Below are positions 1 through 9,110 of a stretch of 64,000 nt of DNA, piece by piece (positions within the stretch are counted from its first letter, which is position 1; the number at the start of each line of letters is the position of its first letter). Both the position numbers and the translations under genes were made by a program. Origin of the DNA: Pseudoxanthomonas sp. 3HH-4. GTDB taxonomy: Bacteria > Pseudomonadota > Gammaproteobacteria > Xanthomonadales > Xanthomonadaceae. Location: positions 203,526 to 267,525 of the forward strand of contig NZ_VFPB01000004.1 in NCBI RefSeq assembly GCF_006716465.1, written 5' to 3'. The notes beneath the pieces were generated by a model. It did not search any database, was not told the origin of the DNA, and worked only from the letters and a program-made list of their open reading frames with translations.

Positions 1-1790
1 TCAACCAGTTGACCGGCAGCCGGCAGAAGGTCGCCAACTACGCCGGCGTCACCGTCGAGCGCAAGGAAGGCCGGCTGCATTCGTCGGCGTCGGGGCGCAG
101 CTACGCGGTGCTGGATCTGCCGGGTGCCTACAGCCTGCACGCCGCCAGCCTGGACGAAGCCGTCACCCGCGACGTCTGCCGCGGCTTCTATCCCGGCGAA
201 CCGGCACCGGATGTGCTGGTCTGCGTGGTGGATGCCACCAACCTGCGCCTACACCTGCGCTTCGCGCTGGAAGTGCGCGAACTCGGCAAGCCGATGATCC
301 TGGCGGTCAACATGATGGATGCCGCGCAGCGACGCGGCATCGCCATCGACCTGGCGGCGCTGGAACGCGAACTCGGCGTGCCGGTGGTCGAAACCATCGC
401 GGTGAAGCATGGCGGTGCGCGTGCGCTGATCGAGCGCATCGACGCCGTCGCCGCACAGCCGCACGAACCCCGCACGTACCTGGCGGAAGGCGCCGACCTG
501 CACGCGGAAACACGTCGCCTGCTGTCGCTCGCGGTCGCCATGCCTACGCGGACGGCGAAGATCGACGACGCGTTGGATCGCTGGTTGCTGCATCCGGTGT
601 TCGGACTGCTGGCTTTGATCGTGGTGATGTTCCTGATCTTCCAGGCGGTGTATGCCTGGGCGACGCCGATGATGGACATGATCGAAGCGGGCACGGGCTG
701 GTTGGGCGAACAGGCAGGCGGCCTGCTTCCCGAAGGGCCGCTCAACAGCCTGCTGGTCGACGGCATCATCGGTGGTCTGGGTGGCGTGGTCGTGTTCCTG
801 CCGCAGATCCTGATCCTGTTCGCCTTCATCCTGGCACTGGAAGAAAGCGGCTACCTGCCCCGCGCGGCGTTCCTGCTGGACCGCATGATGGCATCGGCCG
901 GCCTGTCGGGCCGCTCCTTCATTCCGCTGCTGTCGAGCTTCGCATGCGCCATCCCCGGCATCATGGCCACGCGCAGCATCCAGGACCCGCGCGACCGTTT
1001 GGCGACGATCCTGGTCGCACCGCTGATGACGTGCTCGGCGCGCCTGCCGGTGTACGCACTGCTGATCGGTGCATTCGTGCCGGACGAGAAGGTGGGCATC
1101 TTCAACCAGCAGGGCCTGGTGCTGTTCGGCCTGTACGCAGCAGGCATCCTCAGTGCGTTGCTGGTGTCATGGGTGATGAAGAAGTGGCGCCGCGACAAGG
1201 GCGAGCACGCGCTGTTGCTGGAACTGCCTTCCTACCGCATTCCGCACCCGCGCGACCTGCTCATCGGCCTGTACGAGCGCGCGATGATCTTCCTCAAGCG
1301 CGTCGGCGGCATCATCCTGGCGCTGACCATCCTGCTGTGGTTCCTGCTGAACTTCCCGGCGCCGCCGGAAGGCGCAATGGGCCCCGCGATCGATTACAGC
1401 TTCGCTGGCCGCATCGGTCATGCGATGGCGGTGTTCTTCGCGCCGCTGGGCTTCAACTGGCAGATCTGCATCGCATTGATCCCTGGCCTGGCCGCACGTG
1501 AAGTGGCGGTCGCCTCGCTGGCCACGATATATGCCCTGTCGGCGGCCGACGATGAGGCGGCCATCCAGGCGTTGACGCCCGTGATCAGCGACGGCTGGTC
1601 GCTGGCCACCGCGTTGTCGCTGCTGGTGTGGTTCATCTACGCGCCGATGTGCATCTCGACGCTCGCCACCATCAAGCGCGAGACCAACTCGTGGAAGCAG
1701 ATGGGCTTTGCCACGTTCTACCTGTTCGCGCTGGCCTACCTCGCCTCGCTGGTGACTTACCAGGTCGCCAAGGCACTGGGTGCGGGCTGA
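1..1790 (+). CDS. feoB: Ferrous iron transporter FeoB (5' partial)
   Basis: GTP-gated inner-membrane Fe(II) uptake protein. The left edge cuts the gene inside the N-terminal G domain: codon 1 of the window starts at base 3 and the Walker A/G1 motif is missing. Still visible are the G2 stretch (ANYAGVTVERKEG), G3 (DLPGAY) and G4 (NMMD), followed by the spacer helices and two Gate regions with about eight hydrophobic helices, the usual FeoB order. About 593 residues remain, so only some 15-20 are missing. The next gene starts 3 bp after the stop, consistent with a feo operon whose feoA would lie to the left. Family known; truncation seen directly. Confidence 0.97.
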   Translation, partial: NQLTGSRQKVANYAGVTVERKEGRLHSSASGRSYAVLDLPGAYSLHAASLDEAVTRDVCRGFYPGEPAPDVLVCVVDATNLRLHLRFALEVRELGKPMILAVNMMDAAQRRGIAIDLAALERELGVPVVETIAVKHGGARALIERIDAVAAQPHEPRTYLAEGADLHAETRRLLSLAVAMPTRTAKIDDALDRWLLHPVFGLLALIVVMFLIFQAVYAWATPMMDMIEAGTGWLGEQAGGLLPEGPLNSLLVDGIIGGLGGVVVFLPQILILFAFILALEESGYLPRAAFLLDRMMASAGLSGRSFIPLLSSFACAIPGIMATRSIQDPRDRLATILVAPLMTCSARLPVYALLIGAFVPDEKVGIFNQQGLVLFGLYAAGILSALLVSWVMKKWRRDKGEHALLLELPSYRIPHPRDLLIGLYERAMIFLKRVGGIILALTILLWFLLNFPAPPEGAMGPAIDYSFAGRIGHAMAVFFAPLGFNWQICIALIPGLAAREVAVASLATIYALSAADDEAAIQALTPVISDGWSLATALSLLVWFIYAPMCISTLATIKRETNSWKQMGFATFYLFALAYLASLVTYQVAKALGAG

Positions 1791-1793
1791 GCC

Positions 1794-2042
1794 ATGGACG
1801 CATCTCTCGCCCTGCAATACGCCATCATCGCCGTCGCGGTGGTGGTCAGCGCGTGGGTGGTGGTGAAGAAGCAGTTCCCCGGACCGCTGCGCAAGGTGCG
1901 TATCGCGCTGGCGCTGCCTTTGTTGCACGAGGGGCGAGCGAGCTGGCAGCACGCGTTGGGGCGGTGGATCGCACCGGCCGGCAGCCTGGTGAACGGACGG
2001 ATCGCCGGCAACGACTGCGGAGGTTGCGACGGCTGCGGTTGA
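1794..2042 (+). CDS. Small Cys-tailed membrane protein downstream of FeoB (DUF6587/FeoB-associated type)
   Basis: An 82-residue protein with one N-terminal membrane helix (about residues 8-25), a basic cytosolic stretch (KKQFPGPLRK) and a C-terminal CGGCDGCG tail. It starts 3 bp after the feoB stop, so it is co-transcribed. Short FeoB-associated proteins with a helix plus a clustered-Cys tail are known in many bacteria. They are thought to help FeoB, perhaps by binding iron or an Fe-S cluster, but this has not been proved. The assignment rests on position and architecture. Confidence 0.85.
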   Translation: MDASLALQYAIIAVAVVVSAWVVVKKQFPGPLRKVRIALALPLLHEGRASWQHALGRWIAPAGSLVNGRIAGNDCGGCDGCG

Positions 2043-2051
2043 CCCGGGGGT

Positions 2052-3428
2052 TCAACCGTAACGGATCGCCAGCCCCGCGATTCCCAGTCCCACGAATACC
2101 GTGAACGACGCGATCGTCGTCCAGCGGTTGCCGGTGGCGGCGGCTATGCTGATCCGGTGGCGCGTAGCGTAGGCCCAGTCGAAGACGGTCATGCCGATGG
2201 CGGCGCCTGCCAACGCGAGAAGCCACGGTGAGGGCAGGTCGGGCATGGGCAGCGCACGCACGAGCCAGCTCGTGCCGATCCCGAAACGCAGTGCATCGAA
2301 GAACTGGCGGAAATGGAGCAGCGCAGCGGGAAGCACGAGCGCGAACGCCAACGCCGGCAGCTGTGGCAGCGACCAGGCCGCCAGCAAACCGGCCACGGCC
2401 AGCCAGACCGGCATCAGTGCGATCCACGGCGAATGCATCGTCGCAGGCCGTTCACGCAGTGCCCACAGCGCGCGCATCGCGTGCCAGATGCACAGCATGC
2501 CGGCGACCGCGACGAAGGTCAGGCCCATCATGCGCTGCTGGCGTTCGGGCGCGAGCTCGCTCACCGCGCACAGCCCGGCGATGGCCAAGGTCGCGAACGC
2601 GGCGGTGAGTACCACGGTCGCCCAGCGCCAGGGGCCGGCATAGAAAGGGTCGGCAATGCGTTCGAAAAAGGCTTGCTGCCGACCATCCAGGCCCGGCACG
2701 TCGTCGCCGTAATCCGCCGTCAGTCGTCGCGACAGGCGCGCTGCGCGGAAGGCAAAGCCAGGCACGCAGGCAAGGACCAGCGCGAGCGGCCATCCAAAGG
2801 CGCGCTTCAGCTGCCGGATCGTCAGCGGCCGGTCCTCGTCGAAGGCATCGGCGTTCTCAGTGGACACCGCCTGCAACACCTGCTGGCGTCGTTCCACCCA
2901 CTCGGGCGGTGTGAAGCCGAAGAAGTCCGCGAGGACGGCCATGGTCCCCGGTCGCACCTGGACCTTTTCGTAGGCGATGCTCTCGAAGATGGCCTGTCCG
3001 ATGCGGTGTTTCACGTCCAGGGCGTACAACGCCGGATGGTGTTCGAGGTAGTGGCGGAATGCCGAAGGCAGGTCTCCCCCGGCATGGGCGATCAACTCCT
3101 CGCGCAGCGCGGCTTCGTCGATCCGCGGTGGGGCAGGTTCGTCCGGGCGCGCGTCGGAATGTCCCCTGTGCAGCGGCATGTGTGATGTGGCATCCGGCGC
3201 CGTTACCTCCAGCGATGGGAGCGTGATGTGCGCATCTTCGGAGGCTACCTCAAGCGCCTGCTCGCGTTGCAGTGCCAGCGCTTCCTGGTAGGCCTCGTGC
3301 AAGCGCTGGAACCCCGCCGGATCCTCGTCCGGCCGCGTGGTCTTCAGCAGGCGTGCATAGGCGCGCTTGATGGCGCGCTCATCAGCGTCTTCATCGATGT
3401 CCAGCAGGGCATACGGCCAGTCACTCAC
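2052..3428 (-). CDS. Membrane J-domain protein, partner of HscC (DjlB/DjlC type)
   Basis: A 458-residue co-chaperone. Residues 1-55 form a J domain (YALLDIDEDADERAIKRAYA), but the hallmark HPD loop reads RPD (TTRPDEDP). A soluble region of about 160 residues follows, then four to five membrane helices in the C-terminal half. Its ATG overlaps the hscC stop (ATGA, 3425-3428), so the two are translationally coupled. E. coli HscC works with the J-proteins DjlB and DjlC, which gives this gene its likely role of stimulating HscC ATPase at the membrane. The RPD form appears usual for this branch, so I do not read it as an inactivating mutation. Confidence 0.88.
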   Translation of the reverse strand: MSDWPYALLDIDEDADERAIKRAYARLLKTTRPDEDPAGFQRLHEAYQEALALQREQALEVASEDAHITLPSLEVTAPDATSHMPLHRGHSDARPDEPAPPRIDEAALREELIAHAGGDLPSAFRHYLEHHPALYALDVKHRIGQAIFESIAYEKVQVRPGTMAVLADFFGFTPPEWVERRQQVLQAVSTENADAFDEDRPLTIRQLKRAFGWPLALVLACVPGFAFRAARLSRRLTADYGDDVPGLDGRQQAFFERIADPFYAGPWRWATVVLTAAFATLAIAGLCAVSELAPERQQRMMGLTFVAVAGMLCIWHAMRALWALRERPATMHSPWIALMPVWLAVAGLLAAWSLPQLPALAFALVLPAALLHFRQFFDALRFGIGTSWLVRALPMPDLPSPWLLALAGAAIGMTVFDWAYATRHRISIAAATGNRWTTIASFTVFVGLGIAGLAIRYG

Positions 3429-5119
3429 CCTTGGGCCTCGATGCTCTCCAGCATCCGCGCGAAATCGGCGCGGTGTTCGCGGATCTGTAGGGGATCCTGG
3501 CCGTCCAGTGTCGTGCGGAAGCGCACCAGCGCGTCCTGCAGGTCGCGGCGCGCCCAGAGCAGTTCCTCGTACAGGCGCTCGGCGCGGGCGATCACCAGGA
3601 GATTTTCCTGCTGGTCGCGGGGATGCACCTTCAGTTCGGACAGCGCGGCCAGGCGCTGGCGGATCTCGTCCTGGGTCAGCACGCCGGGGTTCTGCTGCAG
3701 GACCACCTCATGGGTCTGGCCGGTGGCCACGATGGTGGCTTCCACCTGCAGCAGCCCGTTGACGTCGTAGGTGAAGCGGATGTCCACGGGGTTCTCGTGC
3801 GCGGCGCGCGCCGGTACCTTCACCGAAACGGTACCCAGCTTGACGTTGTTCTCCACGCGCGGGCTCTCGCCTTGGTAGATATTGAACTCGACCTGCGTCT
3901 GCTGGTCGCGCATCGGCTGGTAGCGTTCGACCCGGCTGACCGGCACCGTCGCGTTGCGGTGGATGATCGGGGAGAACAGGCCGGTGGTGACCTGCCCGTG
4001 TCCGTCGTCCTGCGCGGTGTCCACACCGAGCGAGTGGGGACACACGTCGGTGAGGATGATCTCTTCCAGCGATTCGTCGCGCGCCTTCATGCCAGCCGCG
4101 ACCGCAGCGCCCAGCGCGATCGCCTCGTCCGGGTTGATGTGCCGCAATGGCAGGCGACCGAACATGCGCGAGACCAACCGCGCGGTCAGTGGCATCCGCG
4201 ATGCGCCGCCGACCAGGACGATGTCATCCAACTGGCCCGGCGCCAGGCGGGCGTCACGCATGGCGCGCTCCAGCGGCGCGCGCATGCGCTGCACCAGCGG
4301 CTCGCACAGGCGCGAAAATCCCGCCTCGTCGATCTGCCAACGCCGCGACTCGCCGCCCAGCAGAATCTCGACGTCGACGGGGCCGCCGGACGTGTTCGAC
4401 AGTTCACGCTTGGCCGACTCCAGCCGGCGCCTCAGCAGGGCATCTTCGCTGGCCGTCAGTTTTTTTGCTTCGACCTTGAGTTCGCGCAGGCAGGCATCGC
4501 GCAGCGCGGAAAGGAAATCCTCGCCGCCGAGGAAGTTGTCGCCGGCACTGGCATGGACCTCCATCACGCCATCGAACATTTCCAGGATCGAGACATCGAA
4601 CGTGCCGCCGCCCAGGTCGAAGACCAGGAAGCGCCCACCACCGTCGCGCTGCTGCAGACCGTAGGCCATGGCGGCGGCGGTCGGCTCGTTGATGAGCCGT
4701 TCGACCTTGATACCGGCCAGTTCGCCAGCGATGCGGGTGGCCTTGCGCTGCGCGTCACCGAAGTACGCCGGCACGCTGATCACGGCCTCGGTGACGGATG
4801 CGCCGAAATGGCTTTCCGCATCCGCGACGAGCGCACGCAGGACCAGGGCCGAGAGTTCTTCCGGACGCAGTGCGTGCTTCCCCAAGCGCGTGACGCGGTT
4901 GGTGCCCATCCAGCGCTTGAAGCTGGCGACGCTGCGCTCCGGATGGGTGATCAGTCGGTCCACCGCCGGCCGGCCCACGATCAGCGTGTCGTCCGCATCC
5001 ACGCTGATCACGGAAGGCGTGAGCAGCTCGCCCAGTGCATTCGGTATCAGGACCGGGCCATCCGGTCCGTGATAGCCAATCAGCGAATGCGTGGTCCCCA
5101 GATCGATGCCGACGATCAT
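3425..5119 (-). CDS. hscC: Hsp70-family chaperone HscC
   Basis: A 564-residue DnaK paralogue. The actin-like ATPase domain shows phosphate loop 1 (GIDLGTTHS), INEPTAAAMAYG, phosphate loop 2 (DLGGGTFDVS) and the adenosine motif VGGASRMP. A short substrate-binding domain and helical lid follow; the length matches HscC (about 556) rather than DnaK (about 640). An in-frame ATG lies six codons upstream at 5137, but an AGGGGG Shine-Dalgarno sits 4-5 nt before the ATG at 5119, so that start was chosen. It overlaps the J-protein gene by 4 bp. HscC is a specialised Hsp70, linked in E. coli to sigma-70 regulation and some stresses; its clients here are unknown. Confidence 0.93.
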   Translation of the reverse strand: MIVGIDLGTTHSLIGYHGPDGPVLIPNALGELLTPSVISVDADDTLIVGRPAVDRLITHPERSVASFKRWMGTNRVTRLGKHALRPEELSALVLRALVADAESHFGASVTEAVISVPAYFGDAQRKATRIAGELAGIKVERLINEPTAAAMAYGLQQRDGGGRFLVFDLGGGTFDVSILEMFDGVMEVHASAGDNFLGGEDFLSALRDACLRELKVEAKKLTASEDALLRRRLESAKRELSNTSGGPVDVEILLGGESRRWQIDEAGFSRLCEPLVQRMRAPLERAMRDARLAPGQLDDIVLVGGASRMPLTARLVSRMFGRLPLRHINPDEAIALGAAVAAGMKARDESLEEIILTDVCPHSLGVDTAQDDGHGQVTTGLFSPIIHRNATVPVSRVERYQPMRDQQTQVEFNIYQGESPRVENNVKLGTVSVKVPARAAHENPVDIRFTYDVNGLLQVEATIVATGQTHEVVLQQNPGVLTQDEIRQRLAALSELKVHPRDQQENLLVIARAERLYEELLWARRDLQDALVRFRTTLDGQDPLQIREHRADFARMLESIEAQG

Positions 5120-5185
5120 CCAGCCCCCTGCTGGCATCCATGTCGGTGTCGAGTGTAGCCGGGCGGTCGCGTTCCCGGGAGGGGT

Positions 5186-5551
5186 TCAGTGGCGCGTCTT
5201 GCGAGCCGCTTTGCCCGCCGCCGGGTTGAGTTCCACCGACAGCACGAAGCTGCGCTGCTCGTGCGGCTGCATCGCGCCGACGCCGACGACCTGGCGGGTG
5301 ACTTCCTCCCCACGGTCGTTGCGGATGGACAGCACCACGCTGTATTCCCACGCAGCGCCCTCGGCGGGCGGCTGCAGCGTGCCTTCGATCCGCAGCGGCG
5401 TCAGCGCGGGCGTGGCCTGGGCACCTGCGCCGGGTTCGAAGCGCAGGTGGTGGCGGCAGCCCGGGCAGACAGCCGCGCTCTCCAGGATGGTCGCCTTGCA
5501 GTGCGGGCAGGTGCGGGTGGCGCCGGCACTGCCTGGGCGGGGTTGGCTCAT
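5186..5551 (-). CDS. Zinc-ribbon protein of unknown function
   Basis: A 121-residue protein with an N-terminal four-Cys zinc ribbon (CPHCKATILESAAVCPGC, residues 15-32), then a beta-rich region that looks like an Ig/FN3-type sandwich (EYSVVLSIRNDRGEEV) and a basic tail. There is no signal peptide or membrane helix. Its start overlaps the bactofilin stop (ATGA at 5548-5551), so it is coupled to that gene and precedes hscC in the same direction. I do not recognise a named function. The zinc ribbon is visible; a link to cytoskeletal scaffolding is only inferred from coupling. Confidence 0.8.
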   Translation of the reverse strand: MSQPRPGSAGATRTCPHCKATILESAAVCPGCRHHLRFEPGAGAQATPALTPLRIEGTLQPPAEGAAWEYSVVLSIRNDRGEEVTRQVVGVGAMQPHEQRSFVLSVELNPAAGKAARKTRH

Positions 5552-6090
5552 GCCGCGGCGCCGGGCTCCGTGCCGTTGTCCTTGCCCTTGCCGCCCTTGG
5601 CCGGTTCATCCCAGCCGAAGTCGGCCTGGCCTCGCATGCGGGACCCCGCAGCCACCGTGAGCGATCCCGACTTCACGTCACCGATCAGTACGCCCGATGC
5701 CAGCAGTTCGACGCGTGCGGCAGACTCGATGTTGCCTTCCAGCTCGCCCGCGATGGTGACCTTCTTCGCCCGCACGCCACCATTGAGCTTGGCGCCGGTT
5801 TCGATGGTGAGGTCGCCTTGCACGTTCACGTCGCCCTTGAAACGGCCTGCGATGCGGATGTGGCCGGTGCCTTCGATCTTGCCCTCGATGGTGAGGTCGG
5901 CGGCGATCAGCGATTCCTTCAGCGCCTCCTGGGGTGCGCTGCGTTCAACCGGACGCGTGCCCGGCGGTGCGGTGACGGCGGGCGAGAAATCGGCCGCCGT
6001 GGCAGTGTCGCGCACGGGGAGGGTGGTGGGTTCCGGCGGCAGGTTGCCGCCCTCTTTCTTCGCGGGGCCTTGGTCTTTCCAGATGGACAT
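5548..6090 (-). CDS. Bactofilin (polymer-forming cytoskeletal protein)
   Basis: A 180-residue protein whose centre (about residues 60-155) is a bactofilin beta-helix: short repeats such as IEGKIEGTGHIRIAGRFKGDV and GKLEGNIESAARVELLASG alternate hydrophobic and Gly residues. A Pro-rich disordered N-terminus and a Gly/Lys tail flank it, as usual. Bactofilins polymerise without nucleotide and position cell-wall or polar proteins. It is first in an apparent unit with the zinc-ribbon gene, with an ATGA overlap. No LytM peptidase neighbour is present, unlike many bactofilin loci. Confidence 0.92.
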   Translation of the reverse strand: MSIWKDQGPAKKEGGNLPPEPTTLPVRDTATAADFSPAVTAPPGTRPVERSAPQEALKESLIAADLTIEGKIEGTGHIRIAGRFKGDVNVQGDLTIETGAKLNGGVRAKKVTIAGELEGNIESAARVELLASGVLIGDVKSGSLTVAAGSRMRGQADFGWDEPAKGGKGKDNGTEPGAAA

Positions 6091-6274
6091 GCAGGGGATG
6101 CTCCGGGTGGCAGGGACTCCGGACTATCGCCGCCTGTCCGCGCGCGCGCTGTGACCTGCACAGCCGATTGGCGGCGTGGCGCATCCGGAGCGTGCACGGT
6201 TCACCCTGGAGTCGGGCTTGTGCACGCGGCGCTCACAACAATGAAGAGGGCGCGGGCTGGGCACGCGCCTGGCG

Positions 6275-7882
6275 CTACATCCGGAACACGCCGAACTTCG
6301 CCGGCTCTATCGGCGCGTTGAGAGAGGCCGAGATGCCCAGCCCCAACACCCGGCGCGTATCGGCAGGGTCGATGATGCCGTCATCCCACAGGCGCGCAGT
6401 GGCGTACCACGGGCTGCCCTGGGATTCGTACTGCTCGCGGATCGGCGCCTTGAATGCGTCCTCTTCGTCCGGGCTCCACGATTTGCCCGCGGCCTCGATG
6501 CCGTCGCGCTTCACCGTCGCCAGCACGCTCGCCGCCTGTTCGCCGCCCATCACGCTGATGCGCGCATTCGGCCACATCCACAGGAAGCGCGCGCCGTACG
6601 CACGGCCGCACATGGCGTAGTTGCCGGCGCCGAAGCTGCCGCCGATGACCACGGTGAACTTCGGCACGGACGAGCAGGCGACAGCCGTGACCATCTTCGC
6701 CCCGTCCTTGGCGATGCCGCTGTTCTCGTATTTACGGCCGACCATGAAGCCCGTGATGTTCTGCAGGAACACCAGCGGGATGCCGCGCTGGTTGCACAAC
6801 TCGATGAAGTGCGCGCCCTTGAGGGCGCTTTCGCCGAACAGGATGCCGTTGTTGGCGACGATGCCCACCGGGTAGCCGTGCAGGTGCGCGAAGCCGGTGA
6901 CCAGGGTCTTGCCGTAGCGGGCCTTGAACTCGTCCAGCTCGCTGCCGTCAGTGATGCGTGCGATGACCTCGCGGATGTCGAACGGGCGGCGGGTGTCCTT
7001 GGGTACGATGCCGTAAAGCTCCTCGGCCGGATACAACGGTTCGCGCGTGTCGCGCACTGCGACGGGCAGGGTCTTGCGGCGATTGAAGTGGCCGATGACG
7101 TTGCGCGCGATCTCGAGCGCATGGCGATCGTCCTCGGCGAAATGATCGGCCACGCCGGACACACTGGTGTGCACGTCGGCGCCGCCCAGAGCTTCGGCAT
7201 CGACCACCTCTCCGGTGGCCGCTTTCACCAGCGGCGGCCCGCCGAGGAAGATCGTGCCCTGTTCCTTGACGATGATCGATTCGTCGCACATCGCCGGCAC
7301 GTAGGCGCCGCCGGCGGTGCAACTGCCCATCACCACCGCGACCTGCGGGATATTCTCGGCCGACAGGCGGGCCTGGTTGTAGAAGATGCGGCCGAAGTGC
7401 TCGCGGTCCGGGAAGACCTCGTCCTGCAGCGGCAGGAATGCGCCGCCGGAGTCGACGAGGTAGATGCACGGCAGGTGGTTCTCGCGGGCGATCTCCTGCG
7501 CGCGCAGGTGCTTCTTCACCGTCATCGGGAAGTAGGTGCCGCCTTTGACCGTGGCATCGTTGGCAACGATCACCACTTCGTTGCCCATCACACGGCCGAT
7601 GCCGCAGACCATGCCGGCGGCGGGTGCCGCGCCGTCGTACATCTCCTCGGCGGCCAGTGGCGCGATTTCGAGGAAGGGCGAGCCGGGGTCGAGCAGGGCG
7701 GTGATGCGATCCCGTGCCAGCAGCTTGCCGCGCTCGGTGTGCTTGTTGCGCGCTTTTTCGCCTCCCCCCTCGGCTGCGTGCGCCAGACGGCGGTCGAGTT
7801 CCTGCACTAGTACGCGGTGATACGCGTTGTTGGCGAGGAAATCGGGTGAGCGCGGATCGAGTTGCGAAGCGATGGCAGGCAT
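6275..7882 (-). CDS. mccB: Methylcrotonoyl-CoA carboxylase, beta (carboxyltransferase) subunit
   Basis: Transfers carboxyl from biotin to 3-methylcrotonyl-CoA in leucine breakdown. The 535-residue carboxyltransferase shows the acyl-CoA pocket ([14 protein letters not shown]), the glycine-rich carboxybiotin site ([16 protein letters not shown]) and the typical tail [14 protein letters not shown]. The open frame extends 39 codons further upstream, but the ATG at 7882 (MPAIASQLD) matches the family start and gives exactly the usual length. The alpha/biotin subunit, the hydratase and HMG-CoA lyase are not adjacent, so the Liu pathway is scattered. Propionyl-CoA carboxylase beta is the main alternative, made less likely by nearby isovaleryl-CoA dehydrogenase. 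Confidence 0.93.
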   Translation of the reverse strand: MPAIASQLDPRSPDFLANNAYHRVLVQELDRRLAHAAEGGGEKARNKHTERGKLLARDRITALLDPGSPFLEIAPLAAEEMYDGAAPAAGMVCGIGRVMGNEVVIVANDATVKGGTYFPMTVKKHLRAQEIARENHLPCIYLVDSGGAFLPLQDEVFPDREHFGRIFYNQARLSAENIPQVAVVMGSCTAGGAYVPAMCDESIIVKEQGTIFLGGPPLVKAATGEVVDAEALGGADVHTSVSGVADHFAEDDRHALEIARNVIGHFNRRKTLPVAVRDTREPLYPAEELYGIVPKDTRRPFDIREVIARITDGSELDEFKARYGKTLVTGFAHLHGYPVGIVANNGILFGESALKGAHFIELCNQRGIPLVFLQNITGFMVGRKYENSGIAKDGAKMVTAVACSSVPKFTVVIGGSFGAGNYAMCGRAYGARFLWMWPNARISVMGGEQAASVLATVKRDGIEAAGKSWSPDEEDAFKAPIREQYESQGSPWYATARLWDDGIIDPADTRRVLGLGISASLNAPIEPAKFGVFRM

Positions 7883-8003
7883 GCGGCACGACGAAGCGGG
7901 AAAGGCGGCATCAGACCATAAACCCCCCTGCGCGCCAAACCGCACTGCAAAAACGGCCTGGGGCGGTTCCTGATGTCGCTTGCCGGTGGCGTGCCACAAA
8001 ACG

Positions 8004-8029
8004 ACAAGGCCCGCTTGCGCGGGCCTTGT
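8004..8029 (-). terminator. Rho-independent terminator of the first Ala-rich lipoprotein gene
   Basis: An 11-bp perfect stem (ACAAGGCCCGC with loop TTGC) lies 25 bp past the lipoprotein stop. On the reverse strand it is followed by a short T-rich stretch (CGTTTTG). Confidence 0.8.
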
Positions 8030-8053
8030 CCGATTCGCGATGAGGCGAGTCGA

Positions 8054-8431
8054 TTACTGCTTGGCTTCTTCAGCCTTGGCGTCGGCCTTGTCGGCGACTT
8101 CAGCAGCCTTGTCGGCCGTCGCCTGGGCGGCGTCGGACACGGCGCCAGCAGCGGCGGCGGTGGCGTCGGAAGCGGCAGCTTCGGTGGCGGCAGCGGCGTC
8201 CGAAGCAGCGGCGGTCGCGGCAGCAGCGGCATCGGCGGTAGCGGCCGTCGCGGCGTCGCCAGCGGCGGCAGCGGCGTCGCCGGCAGCGGAGGCGGCGTCA
8301 CCGGCAGCAGCGGCAGCCTGGTCGGCAGCGGCGGCGGCGTCGGCAGCAGCGGCGTCGGTGGTCTCGCTCTTGGTGCAGGCGCTCATGGCCAGGACGGCGG
8401 CGACCAGCAGGACGGTGCTCTTGATCTTCAT
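8054..8431 (-). CDS. Alanine-rich lipoprotein A
   Basis: A 125-residue protein with a lipoprotein signal (MKIKSTVLLVAAVLAMSAC, Cys19 lipidated) and a mature part that is over half alanine, with Asp, Thr, Glu and Lys at regular intervals (AADKAAEVADKADAKAEEAK). The spacing suggests one long amphipathic helix or coiled coil anchored in the outer or inner membrane. It is closely related in design to the next gene (8596-8940) and has its own terminator. Function unknown. Lpp-like or desiccation/LEA-like roles are possible but unsupported. Confidence 0.88.
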   Translation of the reverse strand: MKIKSTVLLVAAVLAMSACTKSETTDAAAADAAAAADQAAAAAGDAASAAGDAAAAAGDAATAATADAAAAATAAASDAAAATEAAASDATAAAAGAVSDAAQATADKAAEVADKADAKAEEAKQ

Positions 8432-8531
8432 TGTGGATCCCCAAATCGGTAGGTGTGGAAGGTGGCGCCGGGAGGGCGAGTCCGTTCGTCCACCGGTAGG
8501 GGGCGAACCGGGAAGCCAGGCCCGGATACAG

Positions 8532-8559
8532 AAAAAGCCGCCAGCGAGCTGGCGGCTTT
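8532..8559 (-). terminator. Rho-independent terminator of the second Ala-rich lipoprotein gene
   Basis: A perfect 11-bp stem (AAAGCCGCCAG, loop CGAG) begins about 37 bp past the stop and runs into CTTTTTC on the reverse strand. Confidence 0.88.
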
Positions 8560-8595
8560 CTCAGTTTAACGCTAAATCAGGCAACCGCCAGCAGA

Positions 8596-8940
8596 TTACT
8601 GCTTGGTGGCTTCCTTGGCAGCGTCGGTCGCGGCTTCGGCCGTGTCGGCAGCCTGGCCAGCGGCGTCGGCAGCAGCGTCAGCGGCTTCCGTCGTGGTGGC
8701 GGCAGCAGCGTCGGTCGCGGCGGTGGCAGCAGCGTCGGCGGCGGTGGCAGCGGCGTCGGCCGACTGCTGGGCGGCGTCGGCGGTCACTTCGCCAGCGGCA
8801 GCGGCGGCGTCAGCGGCAGCCTGGGCTTCGGTCGCGGTCGCAGCGGCGTCAGCAGCGGCGTCGGCAGCCTGTTCCTGGTTCGAGCACGCAGCCAGGGCGA
8901 AACCCAGAGCCAGCGCGATCAGAGCCTTGTTCATGGTCAT
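8596..8940 (-). CDS. Alanine-rich lipoprotein B (paralogue)
   Basis: A 114-residue protein with a clear lipobox (FALAAC; Cys19 in MTMNKALIALALGFALAAC) and a mature region of ADAAA-type repeats that is roughly half alanine and almost free of bulky residues. A perfect TTGACA (-35) on the reverse strand at 9015-9020, with a weak -10 near 8992-8997, may be the promoter. Because both twins have their own terminators, they are probably separate transcripts with strong expression. Role unknown; a structural or stress-shield lipoprotein is a guess. Confidence 0.88.
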   Translation of the reverse strand: MTMNKALIALALGFALAACSNQEQAADAAADAAATATEAQAAADAAAAAGEVTADAAQQSADAAATAADAAATAATDAAAATTTEAADAAADAAGQAADTAEAATDAAKEATKQ

Positions 8941-9110
8941 CGTTGAATTTCCTCGTCGTTAGTTAGGCAACGCGCAATTGCGCGCCTGCAACATGATGAC
9001 AAGCCCATTACGGCTGTCAAGCGGTTGGCCGGTTATCTTTGTCAACCCGTTGTTAAACCTTATGGGGCGGACGAAAACCGGCCGCTTCGCCCCCCCGACT
9101 GCGCAAAAGA

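Noticed and set aside
3425-5137. Longer HscC start at 5137
   Set aside because: The six extra codons have no good ribosome site, while AGGGGG is well placed for the ATG at 5119, directly before the GIDLGTT motif.
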